Source: Phytobacter ursingii (GTDB lineage Bacteria; Pseudomonadota; Gammaproteobacteria; Enterobacterales; Enterobacteriaceae). Taken from it: a stretch of 64,000 bases of DNA. The position numbers and the translations under genes are program-made. Below are positions 1 through 7,692 of this stretch, in pieces. The notes under the pieces are model-generated. The model searched no databases. It was not told the DNA's origin and worked only from the letters and a program-made list of their open reading frames with translations. The DNA lies in NCBI GenBank assembly GCA_901456055.1, contig CABDWT010000004.1, positions 62,001 through 126,000 of the forward strand. The letters run 5' to 3'. Every line of letters starts with the position of its first letter. The first letter of the stretch is position 1.

Positions 1-149
1 TTGTTGTCTTATTTTTTGTCCGGAAGGCAGGACACGATTTAGTATTGTCGTTATTTCAATGCCCTTTTATATTTATCATCACGGATTGCAAGCGGAGCTT
101 ACCTGTTTTAGAGCTTCATCATTATTTTTAATCTGTGTAAGGGTAAATA
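1..149. other. Upstream region of sugar operon
   Basis: AT-rich gene-free sequence at the window edge. It must contain, or lie downstream of, the promoter of the PRD regulator gene. The only site I can support is the Shine-Dalgarno-like AAGGG at 139-143, six bases before the ATG at 150. No convincing promoter or operator was identified. Confidence 0.4.
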
Positions 150-1703
150 ATGCAAATGATTACCTCGCGACAAAACAGATTATTGAAATTCCTTCTCCCG
201 CGAAGGGAATTTATCACTTTGTTAAAAATTGCTGAATATTTAAATGTTTCGGAAAAAACCATTCAGCGGGATTTACGCATCCTCGAACCGTGGCTGGCAG
301 AATGGAATATTGGCATCAATAAACGTGCCGGTGCCGGGGTCATGCTCAGCGCGGACAATATTACAGACCTGTTGCACCTCGACCAGTTGCTTGGTACCGA
401 AGGCGATGATACCGATGGCATGATGAACAATTCCCGGCGCGTGAAAATCGCCTCTCAATTATTAAGTGAAACGCCGCATGAAACGTCCATCAGTAAATTA
501 TCGGAACGCTATTTTATTAGCAGCGCTTCGATTGTGAATGACCTGAAGGTGATTGAGTCGTGGATTGCCCCGCTGGGATTGACATTAATACGCAGCCAGA
601 GCGGAACGCATATTGAAGGCAGCGAAAGCAGCGTGCGTCAGGCAATGGCTTCGTTGATTAATGGCGTTATTAATCATAACGAACCCGGCAGTGTGATCTA
701 TTCCCGCCTCGATCCGGGCAGTTATAACGCACTGGTTCATTACTTTGGCGAAGAAGACGTTTTATTCGTTCAGTCCTTATTACAAGAGATGGAAAACGAT
801 CTCTGCTGGTCATTGGGTGAACCTTATTACGTTAATATTTTCACCCATATTTTAATCATGATGTACCGCATTACGCGCGGCAATGCGTTGCCAAAAAAAG
901 ACGACAACGCCAGTGCCTTTGATGAAAACATCTTTGCTGTTGCCAGCCGTATGATCCAGCGGATAGAGCAACGTATCGTCCATCCGCTACCGGAAGACGA
1001 AGTCTGGTTTATTTATCAGTACATTATCTCTTCCGGCGTGGTCATTGAAGAGCATAACGACGTCAGCGTGATTGGCCATATGCACTCCAGCGACGAGGCC
1101 CGGCTGCTTACTCACCGGCTTATCGCCACCTTCGCCGATATGGTCGACAGCGACTTTAGTCAGGACATCGCGCTGTACGACGGATTGCTGATTCATATTA
1201 AACCATTGATTAACAGGCTCAATTACCAGATTCGTATCCGCAATCCGCTGCTCGATGATATCAAAGGCGAATTGCAGGACGTCTGGCGGCTGACCCAGTG
1301 TGCGGTGAACCGGGTGTTCAGCGGCTGGGGCGATCAGGCGGTATCGGAAGATGAAATCGGTTATCTGACCGTGCATTTTCAGGCGGCGATGGAACGACAG
1401 ATTGCCCGCAAGCGCGTACTGCTGGTCTGTTCGACGGGTATCGGCACCTCGCATCTGTTGAAAAGCCGCATTCTGCGCGCCTTCCCGGACTGGACCATCG
1501 TTGGCGTGGTCTCTGCGGGGAGCCTGCCGTCCGTTCTGACGGACGATATTGAACTGGTTGTCTCGACGATCAATCTGCCGGCCATTGCTCTGCCAGTGGT
1601 ATACGTCACTGCCTTTTTTAATGATGCCGATATTAAGCGCGTGACGGAGACGGTGATTACGGAAAAATTGCATCGTGCGACGTCTTTGGTCGTCGAACAT
1701 TAA
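150..1703 (+). CDS. PRD-domain transcriptional regulator with HTH and EIIB-like domain
   Basis: A 517-residue regulator of the MtlR/LicR/BglG superfamily, expected to control the PTS operon that follows 25 bp downstream. The N terminus has a winged HTH (about 8-60, recognition region near 27-45) and a second HTH-like segment (about 112-133), so it should bind DNA rather than act as an RNA antiterminator. Two PRD modules follow (about 200-300 and 310-415), with candidate phospho-acceptor His233 in PRD1 and His349 and His409 in PRD2. Where PRD1 normally has its second His there is Gln290. The C terminus is a Gat/EIIB-like domain (about 421-505) with Cys427 in VCSTGIGTS. No EIIA domain is present. 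The exact inducer is unknown. Confidence 0.85.
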   Translation: MQMITSRQNRLLKFLLPRREFITLLKIAEYLNVSEKTIQRDLRILEPWLAEWNIGINKRAGAGVMLSADNITDLLHLDQLLGTEGDDTDGMMNNSRRVKIASQLLSETPHETSISKLSERYFISSASIVNDLKVIESWIAPLGLTLIRSQSGTHIEGSESSVRQAMASLINGVINHNEPGSVIYSRLDPGSYNALVHYFGEEDVLFVQSLLQEMENDLCWSLGEPYYVNIFTHILIMMYRITRGNALPKKDDNASAFDENIFAVASRMIQRIEQRIVHPLPEDEVWFIYQYIISSGVVIEEHNDVSVIGHMHSSDEARLLTHRLIATFADMVDSDFSQDIALYDGLLIHIKPLINRLNYQIRIRNPLLDDIKGELQDVWRLTQCAVNRVFSGWGDQAVSEDEIGYLTVHFQAAMERQIARKRVLLVCSTGIGTSHLLKSRILRAFPDWTIVGVVSAGSLPSVLTDDIELVVSTINLPAIALPVVYVTAFFNDADIKRVTETVITEKLHRATSLVVEH

Positions 1704-1728
1704 TATCTGAATCCATGAGGTATGTTTA

Positions 1729-2199
1729 ATGGACATAACAAAAATCCTGAATACGAATCGCGTTATTTTAGATATGAAAGCTACGAACAAAACGGAGGCG
1801 ATTGAGGAATTAACCGACCTTTTGCAAAAAGATGGCGCAATTAGTTGCCGGGAAACATTTATTCAGGATGTCTGGCAACGTGAATCAGAAGGGTCGACCG
1901 GTTTCGAAAATCATATCGCGATACCTCATGGTAAATCCTCGGCGGTGGTTAATACCACCCTGGCGATTGGACGCACACGCCACGATATTCCCTGGGAAAC
2001 CCTGGATGGCAGTAACGTGCGCTGCATTATTTTATTTGCTGTACGGCTTGAAGATCAAAACACGACGCATATTCGTCTGCTTTCTCAGGTGGCGGGTGCG
2101 CTGGCGGATGAAGAGATCATCGAGCAATTACTGGAAGAGAGCAGTCCACAAAAGATTATTGACTTGTTTAGTCAATATGCCGAATCCGATGTTTGCTAA
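1729..2199 (+). CDS. PTS fructose-family EIIA component
   Basis: A 156-residue stand-alone EIIA of the fructose/mannitol type, a cytoplasmic protein that takes phosphate from HPr and passes it to the EIIB encoded next. The active-site histidine is His67 in the IAIPHGKS motif, and length is typical for a single EIIA domain. A good ribosome-binding site (ATGAGGT) precedes the ATG. It is the first enzyme gene of the operon, directly after the regulator. The fructose family covers several substrates, so the name does not fix the sugar. Confidence 0.9.
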   Translation: MDITKILNTNRVILDMKATNKTEAIEELTDLLQKDGAISCRETFIQDVWQRESEGSTGFENHIAIPHGKSSAVVNTTLAIGRTRHDIPWETLDGSNVRCIILFAVRLEDQNTTHIRLLSQVAGALADEEIIEQLLEESSPQKIIDLFSQYAESDVC

Positions 2200-2218
2200 A
2201 TAAAAAGTGGAGCATGTT

Positions 2219-2533
2219 ATGAATATTGTTTGTGTTGCTGCCTGTACGGCGGGTATTGCACATACGTATATTGCCCGCGAGAAGTTAATTAAAGGCGCGA
2301 AAGCGCTTGGGCATAATATTAAAGTGGAAACTCAGGGCACTATCGGTACTGAAAATGAGTTACTGGCGGAAGATATTTCCGCAGCCGACGTCGTTATTCT
2401 TGCGGTCGATGTCAAAATAAAAGGAGAAGAGCGCTTCATTAATAAACGCATCGTGCGAGTTAAAACCGAGATTGTCATTAAATCACCCGTTCAGTTTCTT
2501 GAAAAGGTCGAAAAATCATTAGCTAATGCGTGA
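2219..2533 (+). CDS. PTS fructose-family EIIB component
   Basis: A 104-residue stand-alone EIIB domain. Cys9 in AACTAGIAHTY matches the phosphorylated cysteine of the C-P-T-G-x-A-H-T family motif, with Ala in place of Pro. An in-frame GTG lies at 2207, but the ATG at 2219 sits six bases after GGAG and gives the usual N terminus MNIVCVAACTAG, so I chose 2219. The protein relays phosphate from EIIA to the sugar bound by the EIIC encoded 18 bp downstream. Confidence 0.9.
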   Translation: MNIVCVAACTAGIAHTYIAREKLIKGAKALGHNIKVETQGTIGTENELLAEDISAADVVILAVDVKIKGEERFINKRIVRVKTEIVIKSPVQFLEKVEKSLANA

Positions 2534-2551
2534 TCCTTATCTGGAGGTCAC

Positions 2552-3643
2552 ATGAGTGAAAATAAAGTTCCTGTTTCGCAGGAAATAAAAAGACATCTTT
2601 TGACGGGCATCTCGTGGATGATTCCGTTAATTGTGGCCGCCGGGATTTGTATTGCCCTCGGCCAAGTACTCGGCGGCACAAACGTTGGAGAAAAAACGGG
2701 CACCATCCCCTGGATGCTCAATCAGATTGGCGGCTGGGGAATGGGATTGATTGTCCCTCTGATCAGTGCCGCCATTGCTTACTCCATTGCTGACCGTCCC
2801 GGATTCGCGCCGGGCCTGATTGTTGGCTTTGTCTGTGGGCAAATTCATACCGGGTTTATCGGCGGGATGCTGGGTGGGTTCCTGGTGGGCTACACCGTTC
2901 TGCTGCTTAAACACTACATTCGCCTGCCGAAATCCATGCAGGGTCTGATGCCCATCATGGTGCTACCTGTCCTGAGCACCATTATCGGCGGCCTGCTGAT
3001 GATGACGCTGATCGGCAAACCTATCGCCTGGTTGCAGGAAGCGCTGATCCACATGCTGGAGTCGATGCAGGGTGGCTCGCGTTTCCTGATGGGGGCGATT
3101 CTTGGCGCGATGGCAACGTTCGACTTCGGCGGCCCGGTGAACAAAACCATGTCGCTGTTTGCCGATGGTCTGCTGGTGAGCGGGGTCTACGGGCCGGAAG
3201 CGGTGAAGTTTGTCGGCTCCATTATTCCCCCGTTCGGCATCACCCTCTCTTTCCTGCTGACGCGTCACAAATACACCCGCGCCGAACGCGAAGCGCTGAA
3301 AGCGGCTTTCCCGATGGGAATTTGCATGATTACCGAAGGGGTTATCCCGATTGCGGCGCGTGACCTGTTGCGTGTGGTCGGCTCCTGCGTGGTGGCCTCG
3401 GCGATTGCCGGCGGCCTGATCATGGTGTGGGGCGTGGAAAGCCCGGTTCCGCACGGTGGCATGTTTGTGGTTCCGCTGTTTACCCATCCACTGCTGTTCT
3501 GCCTGGCGTTGGGGATCGGCACGGTTATCTGCGGCGTGATGCTGTCGCTGTGGAAGAAACCGGTGACCGAACGTGATGAAGAGTTTGACGAGCTCAGCGA
3601 TAAGAAACTGAAAGACGAAGAGATTACCTTCACCCTGGAATAA
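2552..3643 (+). CDS. PTS fructose-family EIIC membrane permease
   Basis: A 363-residue polytopic inner-membrane protein and the translocation subunit of the split PTS. Multiple hydrophobic segments begin near residue 15, with glycine-rich loops. The GPVNKTM segment (about residues 194-200) resembles the sugar-binding region of fructose-type EIIC proteins, and ITEGVIPI (about 261-268) is the conserved EIIC motif before the late helices. The C terminus is a short charged cytoplasmic tail, with no fused EIIA or EIIB. It is spaced 18 bp from eiiB and 11 bp from the aldolase gene, so co-transcription is very likely. Confidence 0.9.
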   Translation: MSENKVPVSQEIKRHLLTGISWMIPLIVAAGICIALGQVLGGTNVGEKTGTIPWMLNQIGGWGMGLIVPLISAAIAYSIADRPGFAPGLIVGFVCGQIHTGFIGGMLGGFLVGYTVLLLKHYIRLPKSMQGLMPIMVLPVLSTIIGGLLMMTLIGKPIAWLQEALIHMLESMQGGSRFLMGAILGAMATFDFGGPVNKTMSLFADGLLVSGVYGPEAVKFVGSIIPPFGITLSFLLTRHKYTRAEREALKAAFPMGICMITEGVIPIAARDLLRVVGSCVVASAIAGGLIMVWGVESPVPHGGMFVVPLFTHPLLFCLALGIGTVICGVMLSLWKKPVTERDEEFDELSDKKLKDEEITFTLE

Positions 3644-3654
3644 ACGGAGACCCT

Positions 3655-4506
3655 ATGTTTGCCGATATGAAAAGCATGGTGACCAAAGCCTGGCGTGAAC
3701 ACTATGCGCTGCTGGCCATCAACTGTATGAACCTCGAAAGCGCCCGCGCAGCGGTGCGGGTTGCCGAGAAACACCGTGCGCCAATTATCCTGAACCTGTA
3801 TCAGGGACATCTGCCCCATTTCCCGCCACCGGTTGCCGTGGCGGTGGTGAAAGCGCTGGCCGACGAAGCCACGGTGCCGGTCACGCTGGCCCTCGACCAC
3901 GGGAAAGATCCGGTGCGCATTCGCCAGGCATTTCGCGCCGGGTTCAGTGGGCTGATGATTGACGCCTCTGCCTTCCCGCTGGAAGAGAACGTCCGCCAGA
4001 CCCGCGCGGTGGTTGAACTGGCCGCCAGTGCCGGGCTGTGTGTGGAAGGGGAGCTGGGCCATCTGGCCGATGCGCCGCGCTATGACCACGCCACCAATGC
4101 AGATCTGATGACCCAGGCTGCCGACGTTGAACCGTTTATTGCGCAGACCGGGATTGATCTGCTGGCGGTGTCGGTCGGGACCGCGCATGGCATGTACGCC
4201 CCCGGCATCACGCCTGCTATCGATTTTCAGCGCCTGGAAGAGGTGGCCCGCAAATCGACGGTTCCCCTGGCGTTGCACGGCGGCAGCGGCACCCCGTTTG
4301 ACCAGATGCAGCGTTGCCCGTCCTTTGGCGTTGCCAAAATTAACGTCGGCGCGGCGGTGTTCGAAGCCGGGAAAGCCGCGCTGCTGCATACCCTGTGTCA
4401 TGACAGCTCTCTGGATCTGGTGGACGCGCTGATCGCCATGGAGCAGGCCAGCGAGGACGCCATTATCCCGTATCTACAGGCCAGCGGCGCTATCGGCAAA
4501 GCCTGA
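3655..4506 (+). CDS. Class II ketose-bisphosphate aldolase (first copy)
   Basis: A 283-residue zinc-dependent class II aldolase of the GatY/KbaY/FbaA superfamily, which cleaves ketose bisphosphates (fructose or tagatose type) to dihydroxyacetone phosphate and an aldehyde. Visible landmarks are LALDHG with the catalytic Asp and first zinc His, VEGELG, SVGTAHGMY, LALHGGSG with a zinc His, and AKINVG for phosphate binding. It lies 11 bp after the PTS EIIC gene and is followed 81 bp later by a second aldolase. The two copies are clearly diverged, which suggests different substrates rather than simple redundancy. Substrate is unknown. Confidence 0.85.
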   Translation: MFADMKSMVTKAWREHYALLAINCMNLESARAAVRVAEKHRAPIILNLYQGHLPHFPPPVAVAVVKALADEATVPVTLALDHGKDPVRIRQAFRAGFSGLMIDASAFPLEENVRQTRAVVELAASAGLCVEGELGHLADAPRYDHATNADLMTQAADVEPFIAQTGIDLLAVSVGTAHGMYAPGITPAIDFQRLEEVARKSTVPLALHGGSGTPFDQMQRCPSFGVAKINVGAAVFEAGKAALLHTLCHDSSLDLVDALIAMEQASEDAIIPYLQASGAIGKA

Positions 4507-4587
4507 TCCTTTTTTCTGTTACGCCTTCTATGCCTCTGCAACGACGCACCGGCAGGGCTTGCTACACCCTGAAACTGGAGAATTAAC

Positions 4588-5448
4588 ATGTTAATTTCGA
4601 TGAAAGAGTTACTGAAACCCACCCGCCAGCACGGTTTCGCCATTGGTGCGTTCAACGTGGCGGATAGCTGCTTTATCCGCGCGGTAGTGGAGGAAGCGGA
4701 AGCCACCAACACGCCTGCGATTATCTCCATCCACCCCAGCGAACACGATTTTGTCGGGGACAGCTTTTTCGGCTATGTCCGCGATATCACGATGCGCAGC
4801 CCGGTGCCGTTTACCCTGCATCTGGATCACGGCGCGTCGGTTGAGCATGTGCTGCGGGCGATTCAGTGTGGATTTACCTCGGTGATGATTGACGGCTCGC
4901 TGCTGCCCTATGAAGAGAATGTGGCGCTGACCAAAGAAGTGGTGCGCCTGGCGCATGCGGTGGGCGTATCGGTGGAAGGGGAGCTTGGCACCATCGGCCA
5001 GACGGGGACCTCTGTGGAGGGTGGCGTGTCGGAAGTGACCTACACCGACCCGGCACAGGCGGAGGATTTTATTGCCCGCACCGGGGCCGATACTCTGGCT
5101 GTGGCGATCGGTACGGCGCACGGTATCTATCCGAAAGGGATGCAGCCGAAGCTACAAATGAACATTCTGCGCGATATTGCGGGGCGTCTGGATATTCCGC
5201 TGGTGCTGCACGGCGGTTCGGCCAACCCGGATGCGGAAATTGCCGAGTCCGTGACCCTGGGCGTGGGCAAAATCAACATCTCCAGCGACATGAAGTACGC
5301 CTACTTCCAGAAAGTGCGTGAGATCCTTGCCCGCGAAACCTGGTGGGATCCGAACGTGATCTATCCGGATGCGATCAGCGCCGCGCGCGATGTGATCCGC
5401 CACAAAATGAAACTGTTTGGATCGACCGGGAAAGCCTCGCTCTACTAA
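4588..5448 (+). CDS. Class II ketose-bisphosphate aldolase (second copy)
   Basis: A 286-residue class II aldolase, second of the operon. Motifs present are LHLDHG, VEGELGTIG, AIGTAHGIY, LVLHGGS and GKINISSD, which supply the zinc ligands, the catalytic Asp and the phosphate-binding loop of the GatY/KbaY group. A good ribosome-binding site (CTGGAG) lies before the ATG. After it comes a strong hairpin with a TTCG loop (5456-5475), which may set a boundary in the transcript before the kinase gene. It probably works on the product made by the PTS or by the downstream isomerase and kinase; this is inference. Confidence 0.87.
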   Translation: MLISMKELLKPTRQHGFAIGAFNVADSCFIRAVVEEAEATNTPAIISIHPSEHDFVGDSFFGYVRDITMRSPVPFTLHLDHGASVEHVLRAIQCGFTSVMIDGSLLPYEENVALTKEVVRLAHAVGVSVEGELGTIGQTGTSVEGGVSEVTYTDPAQAEDFIARTGADTLAVAIGTAHGIYPKGMQPKLQMNILRDIAGRLDIPLVLHGGSANPDAEIAESVTLGVGKINISSDMKYAYFQKVREILARETWWDPNVIYPDAISAARDVIRHKMKLFGSTGKASLY

Positions 5449-5455
5449 GGCCATC

Positions 5456-5479
5456 GAGGCGGGTTCGCCCGCCTCTTTC
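5456..5479 (+). terminator. UUCG hairpin between aldolase and kinase genes
   Basis: An 8-bp stem GAGGCGGG / CCCGCCTC closes a TTCG tetraloop and is followed only by TTTC. It sits eight bases after the second aldolase. The short T-run suggests a partial terminator or an mRNA-stabilising processing stem, not a full stop. Confidence 0.55.
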
Positions 5480-5496
5480 GCAATAAGGAAAGGGAC

Positions 5497-6411
5497 ATGT
5501 ACTACCTGGGGCTGGATATTGGCGGCACAAAAATCGCGGCGGTGGTGATGGATGCGCAGGGGCGGGAGTTGGCCCGTTACCGCTGCCCGACGCAAAAAGC
5601 GAGTTATCCGCAGTTTGTGGAATCGGTGGTCGCTTTTATCGATCAGATTCGCCATGACATACAACAGCCGATGATGACGGGGATTGCCCTGCCGGGCAGC
5701 GTCTCGCCGCTGAACGGGCTGATTAAAAACTCGAATATTCAGGTGATCAATGGCCGCCCATTGCAGGCCGATCTCCAGCAGTTGCTGGGGCAGACGGTGG
5801 TGATGGCGAACGACGGCAACTGCTTTGCCTTGTCGGAAGCCTGCGACGGTGCGGGGCAGCAGCATGAGGTGGTGTTTGGCATCACGCTCGGTACTGGCTG
5901 CGGCGGCGGGATAGCCATTCACCGCCAGCCGTTTGTTGGCGCGTGGGGGAATGCCGCCGAGTGCGGGCATATCACCCTGCCGGGCTACAGCGAGCAGCAC
6001 GACGGGCCGCCAGCACGCTGTTACTGCGGTAAAGATAACTGCGTGGAGTCGTTTGTTTCGGGAACGGGCATCAGCGAGCGCTATCAGCGGCTTAACGGGC
6101 AGCATCTTACGGGCGATGCGATTGTGGCGCTGGCGCAGCAGGGGGAACCCGATGCCGTGCGGCAGGTGGCGCGCTTTCGCCAACAGCTTGCCCGCACGCT
6201 TGCGACGGTGGTGAATCTTCTCGACCCCGGCGTGATTGTGATTGGCGGCGGGCTGTCGAACGCGGCGTTGCTTATCACGGACCTCGCCGATGAAGTGGCG
6301 CCTTTCGTTTTTACCGATCATTTTTCCACCCCCATCGTGAAAGCCCATCACGGCGACAGCAGCGGCATGCGCGGCGCTGCCTGGCTTGCCATTCGAAGCG
6401 GGAGAATCTAA
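5497..6411 (+). CDS. ROK-family sugar kinase
   Basis: A 304-residue ROK kinase (fructokinase/Mak, NagK or AlsK type), which transfers ATP phosphate to a free sugar in the cytoplasm. The N terminus has the ATP-binding LDIGGTKIA, a central catalytic ANDGNCFA (Asp in ND), the ROK signature TLGTGCGGGI, and the zinc motif CYCGKDNCVES, a variant of C-x-C-G-x-x-G-C-x-E. RBS AAGGAAAGGGAC precedes the ATG. Its stop codon shares a base with the start of the lyxose isomerase gene (TAATG), a sign of translational coupling. A free hexose or ketose made by the isomerase is the natural candidate substrate. Confidence 0.88.
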   Translation: MYYLGLDIGGTKIAAVVMDAQGRELARYRCPTQKASYPQFVESVVAFIDQIRHDIQQPMMTGIALPGSVSPLNGLIKNSNIQVINGRPLQADLQQLLGQTVVMANDGNCFALSEACDGAGQQHEVVFGITLGTGCGGGIAIHRQPFVGAWGNAAECGHITLPGYSEQHDGPPARCYCGKDNCVESFVSGTGISERYQRLNGQHLTGDAIVALAQQGEPDAVRQVARFRQQLARTLATVVNLLDPGVIVIGGGLSNAALLITDLADEVAPFVFTDHFSTPIVKAHHGDSSGMRGAAWLAIRSGRI

Positions 6412-7097
6412 TGAGACGTTCACACATTAATTATGCCATTGATAAAGCCCATGCCATCGCCGAGACGTTTCGCGTGTGCCTGCCGACGTTTGCATTCTTG
6501 ACCGCCGATGCCTGGCGGCGGCAGCCGCTGGCGGAGTGGAGCGAAGTGCTGGACCTCCAGCTGGGTTGGGATATCACCGATTTTGGCCGGGGCGATTTCA
6601 GTAAAACGGGCCTGACGCTGCTGACGTTGCGTAACGGCGCGCTGAATTCAGCTACATACCCCAAACCGTATGCCGAAAAGATGCTGCAAATTCAGCAGGA
6701 GCAGGAGACGCCGTGGCATTTTCATACCCATAAGATGGAAGACATTCTGAACCGGGGCGGCGGCGATTTATGTATGCAACTCGGCTGGGCGACAGAGGAG
6801 GCGTTGTTTGACGAGCGGCGCACGGTAGAGGTGAGCGTGGACGGGCGGCGTCGTTCGTTTAAGCCCGGCGAGACGCTGGTGTTAAAACCGGGTCAGGGGG
6901 TGTGCCTGCCGCCGCGTCTGTATCACCGTTTCTGGGCCGAGAAAGCGTTTGTGCTCGGTTGGGAGATTTCGATGGTCAATGACGACAAGCGCGATAACCA
7001 TTTTCTCGAACCCGGCGGGCGTTTCCCGGCCATTGACGAGGATGTGCCCGTGAAGTGGTTGTTATGCCATGAGTATGGGCGTTTGAATGTGGCGTGA
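6411..7097 (+). CDS. D-lyxose ketol-isomerase family protein (cupin)
   Basis: A 228-residue metal-dependent cupin of the D-lyxose isomerase family, the same type as the enzyme known from E. coli O157. Such enzymes interconvert D-lyxose and D-xylulose and also D-mannose and D-fructose. Metal ligands are visible in HFHTHKMEDIL (two His and a Glu) and a later His in PRLYHRFW. It is the last gene of the operon and is coupled to the ROK kinase, which suggests an isomerise-then-phosphorylate step. The real substrate of the whole pathway is not shown by sequence. Confidence 0.85.
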   Translation: MRRSHINYAIDKAHAIAETFRVCLPTFAFLTADAWRRQPLAEWSEVLDLQLGWDITDFGRGDFSKTGLTLLTLRNGALNSATYPKPYAEKMLQIQQEQETPWHFHTHKMEDILNRGGGDLCMQLGWATEEALFDERRTVEVSVDGRRRSFKPGETLVLKPGQGVCLPPRLYHRFWAEKAFVLGWEISMVNDDKRDNHFLEPGGRFPAIDEDVPVKWLLCHEYGRLNVA

Positions 7098-7470
7098 TGT
7101 TCCCGGATGCGGCGCGTTTTTCTCCCTTTTCCCGAGGGGGGAAATGCGGCTCTGGTGGTCATTCCGTTCACCTTATGTTCCTTGCTTTTCTGTCGCGACA
7201 GAACCCGTGAACGTGCCAGGGTGGCTCACCGCCACCACCCTGGCGACCCGGGCTCCCGGCCAGGAAAATCGCCGCTGGCGCGGTCCATGATGCTTATGTC
7301 GTCTGACTTTCGGGTCGGGGACCAGCCTGCGTCCTTGCAGGCTATCCCCTCCGCCCGCTTCCCTGCGGGCGGCCCCGGTCAGCCGTCAACGCCTCATCGA
7401 TTTTCAGCCGGACCCTGTCATCGCTGTCACTGTTTTATTCGTATTAAGCGGCGTTATCGCTGTAAAACGA
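7098..7470. repeat. Gene-free region with serial hairpins
   Basis: No credible gene. Four perfect inverted repeats occur in about 185 bases: TTCTGTCGCGACAGAA (7188-7203, 16-bp palindrome); a 10-bp stem 7215-7224/7235-7244; AGCCTGC/GCAGGCT (7324-7330/7337-7343), itself enclosed by GGGGA/TCCCC (7317-7321/7345-7349); and CCGCCCGC/GCGGGCGG (7351-7358/7365-7372). None has a T-run, so they are not simple terminators. The block may be a dispersed repeat or a structured RNA. Confidence 0.5.
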
Positions 7471-7485
7471 AATATTACTGGGGAT

Positions 7486-7692
7486 TCCTCAGCCCTCGGG
7501 GAGAGGGCGGGATGAGGGTTGCCGGATTCCTGGATGCGGCGCAAACGCCCGATCCGGGCTACGTATCGTACCGACTCGGCTGCAAGGCAGCGCGCTTTTC
7601 TCCCTCTCCCTTTTAGGGAGAGGATTGGGGTGAGGGGATTTCCGGATACGGTTGGTAGCCCCGGTAAGCGCAGCGCAACCGGGGAAAATGGG
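7486..7692. repeat. Box C and REP-type repeat cluster
   Basis: Two Box C-like elements (7489-7518 and 7600-7637, the GGGAGAGGG...GGGTGAGGG type) alternate with REP-like palindromes (7519-7565, around GGATGCGGCGCAAACGCC, and 7655-7686, around GGTAAGCGCAGCGCAACC). The cluster lies between the convergent lyxose-isomerase and yicH genes, the usual place for such elements. Confidence 0.7.

Noticed and set aside
1-149. tRNA-Sec (selC) or attachment site at the left edge
   Set aside because: selC lies near yicH in E. coli, but no tRNA-like cloverleaf or terminal sequence is visible in these bases.
5152-6423. 423-residue ORF on the minus strand opposite the ROK kinase
   Set aside because: The plus-strand ROK kinase has full family motifs; the antisense ORF is His/Arg-rich as expected of a GC-rich shadow frame.
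7107-7616. 169-residue ORF across the repeat region
   Set aside because: It reads through palindromes and Box C/REP sequence, has a low-complexity Arg/Pro-rich product and no good RBS.
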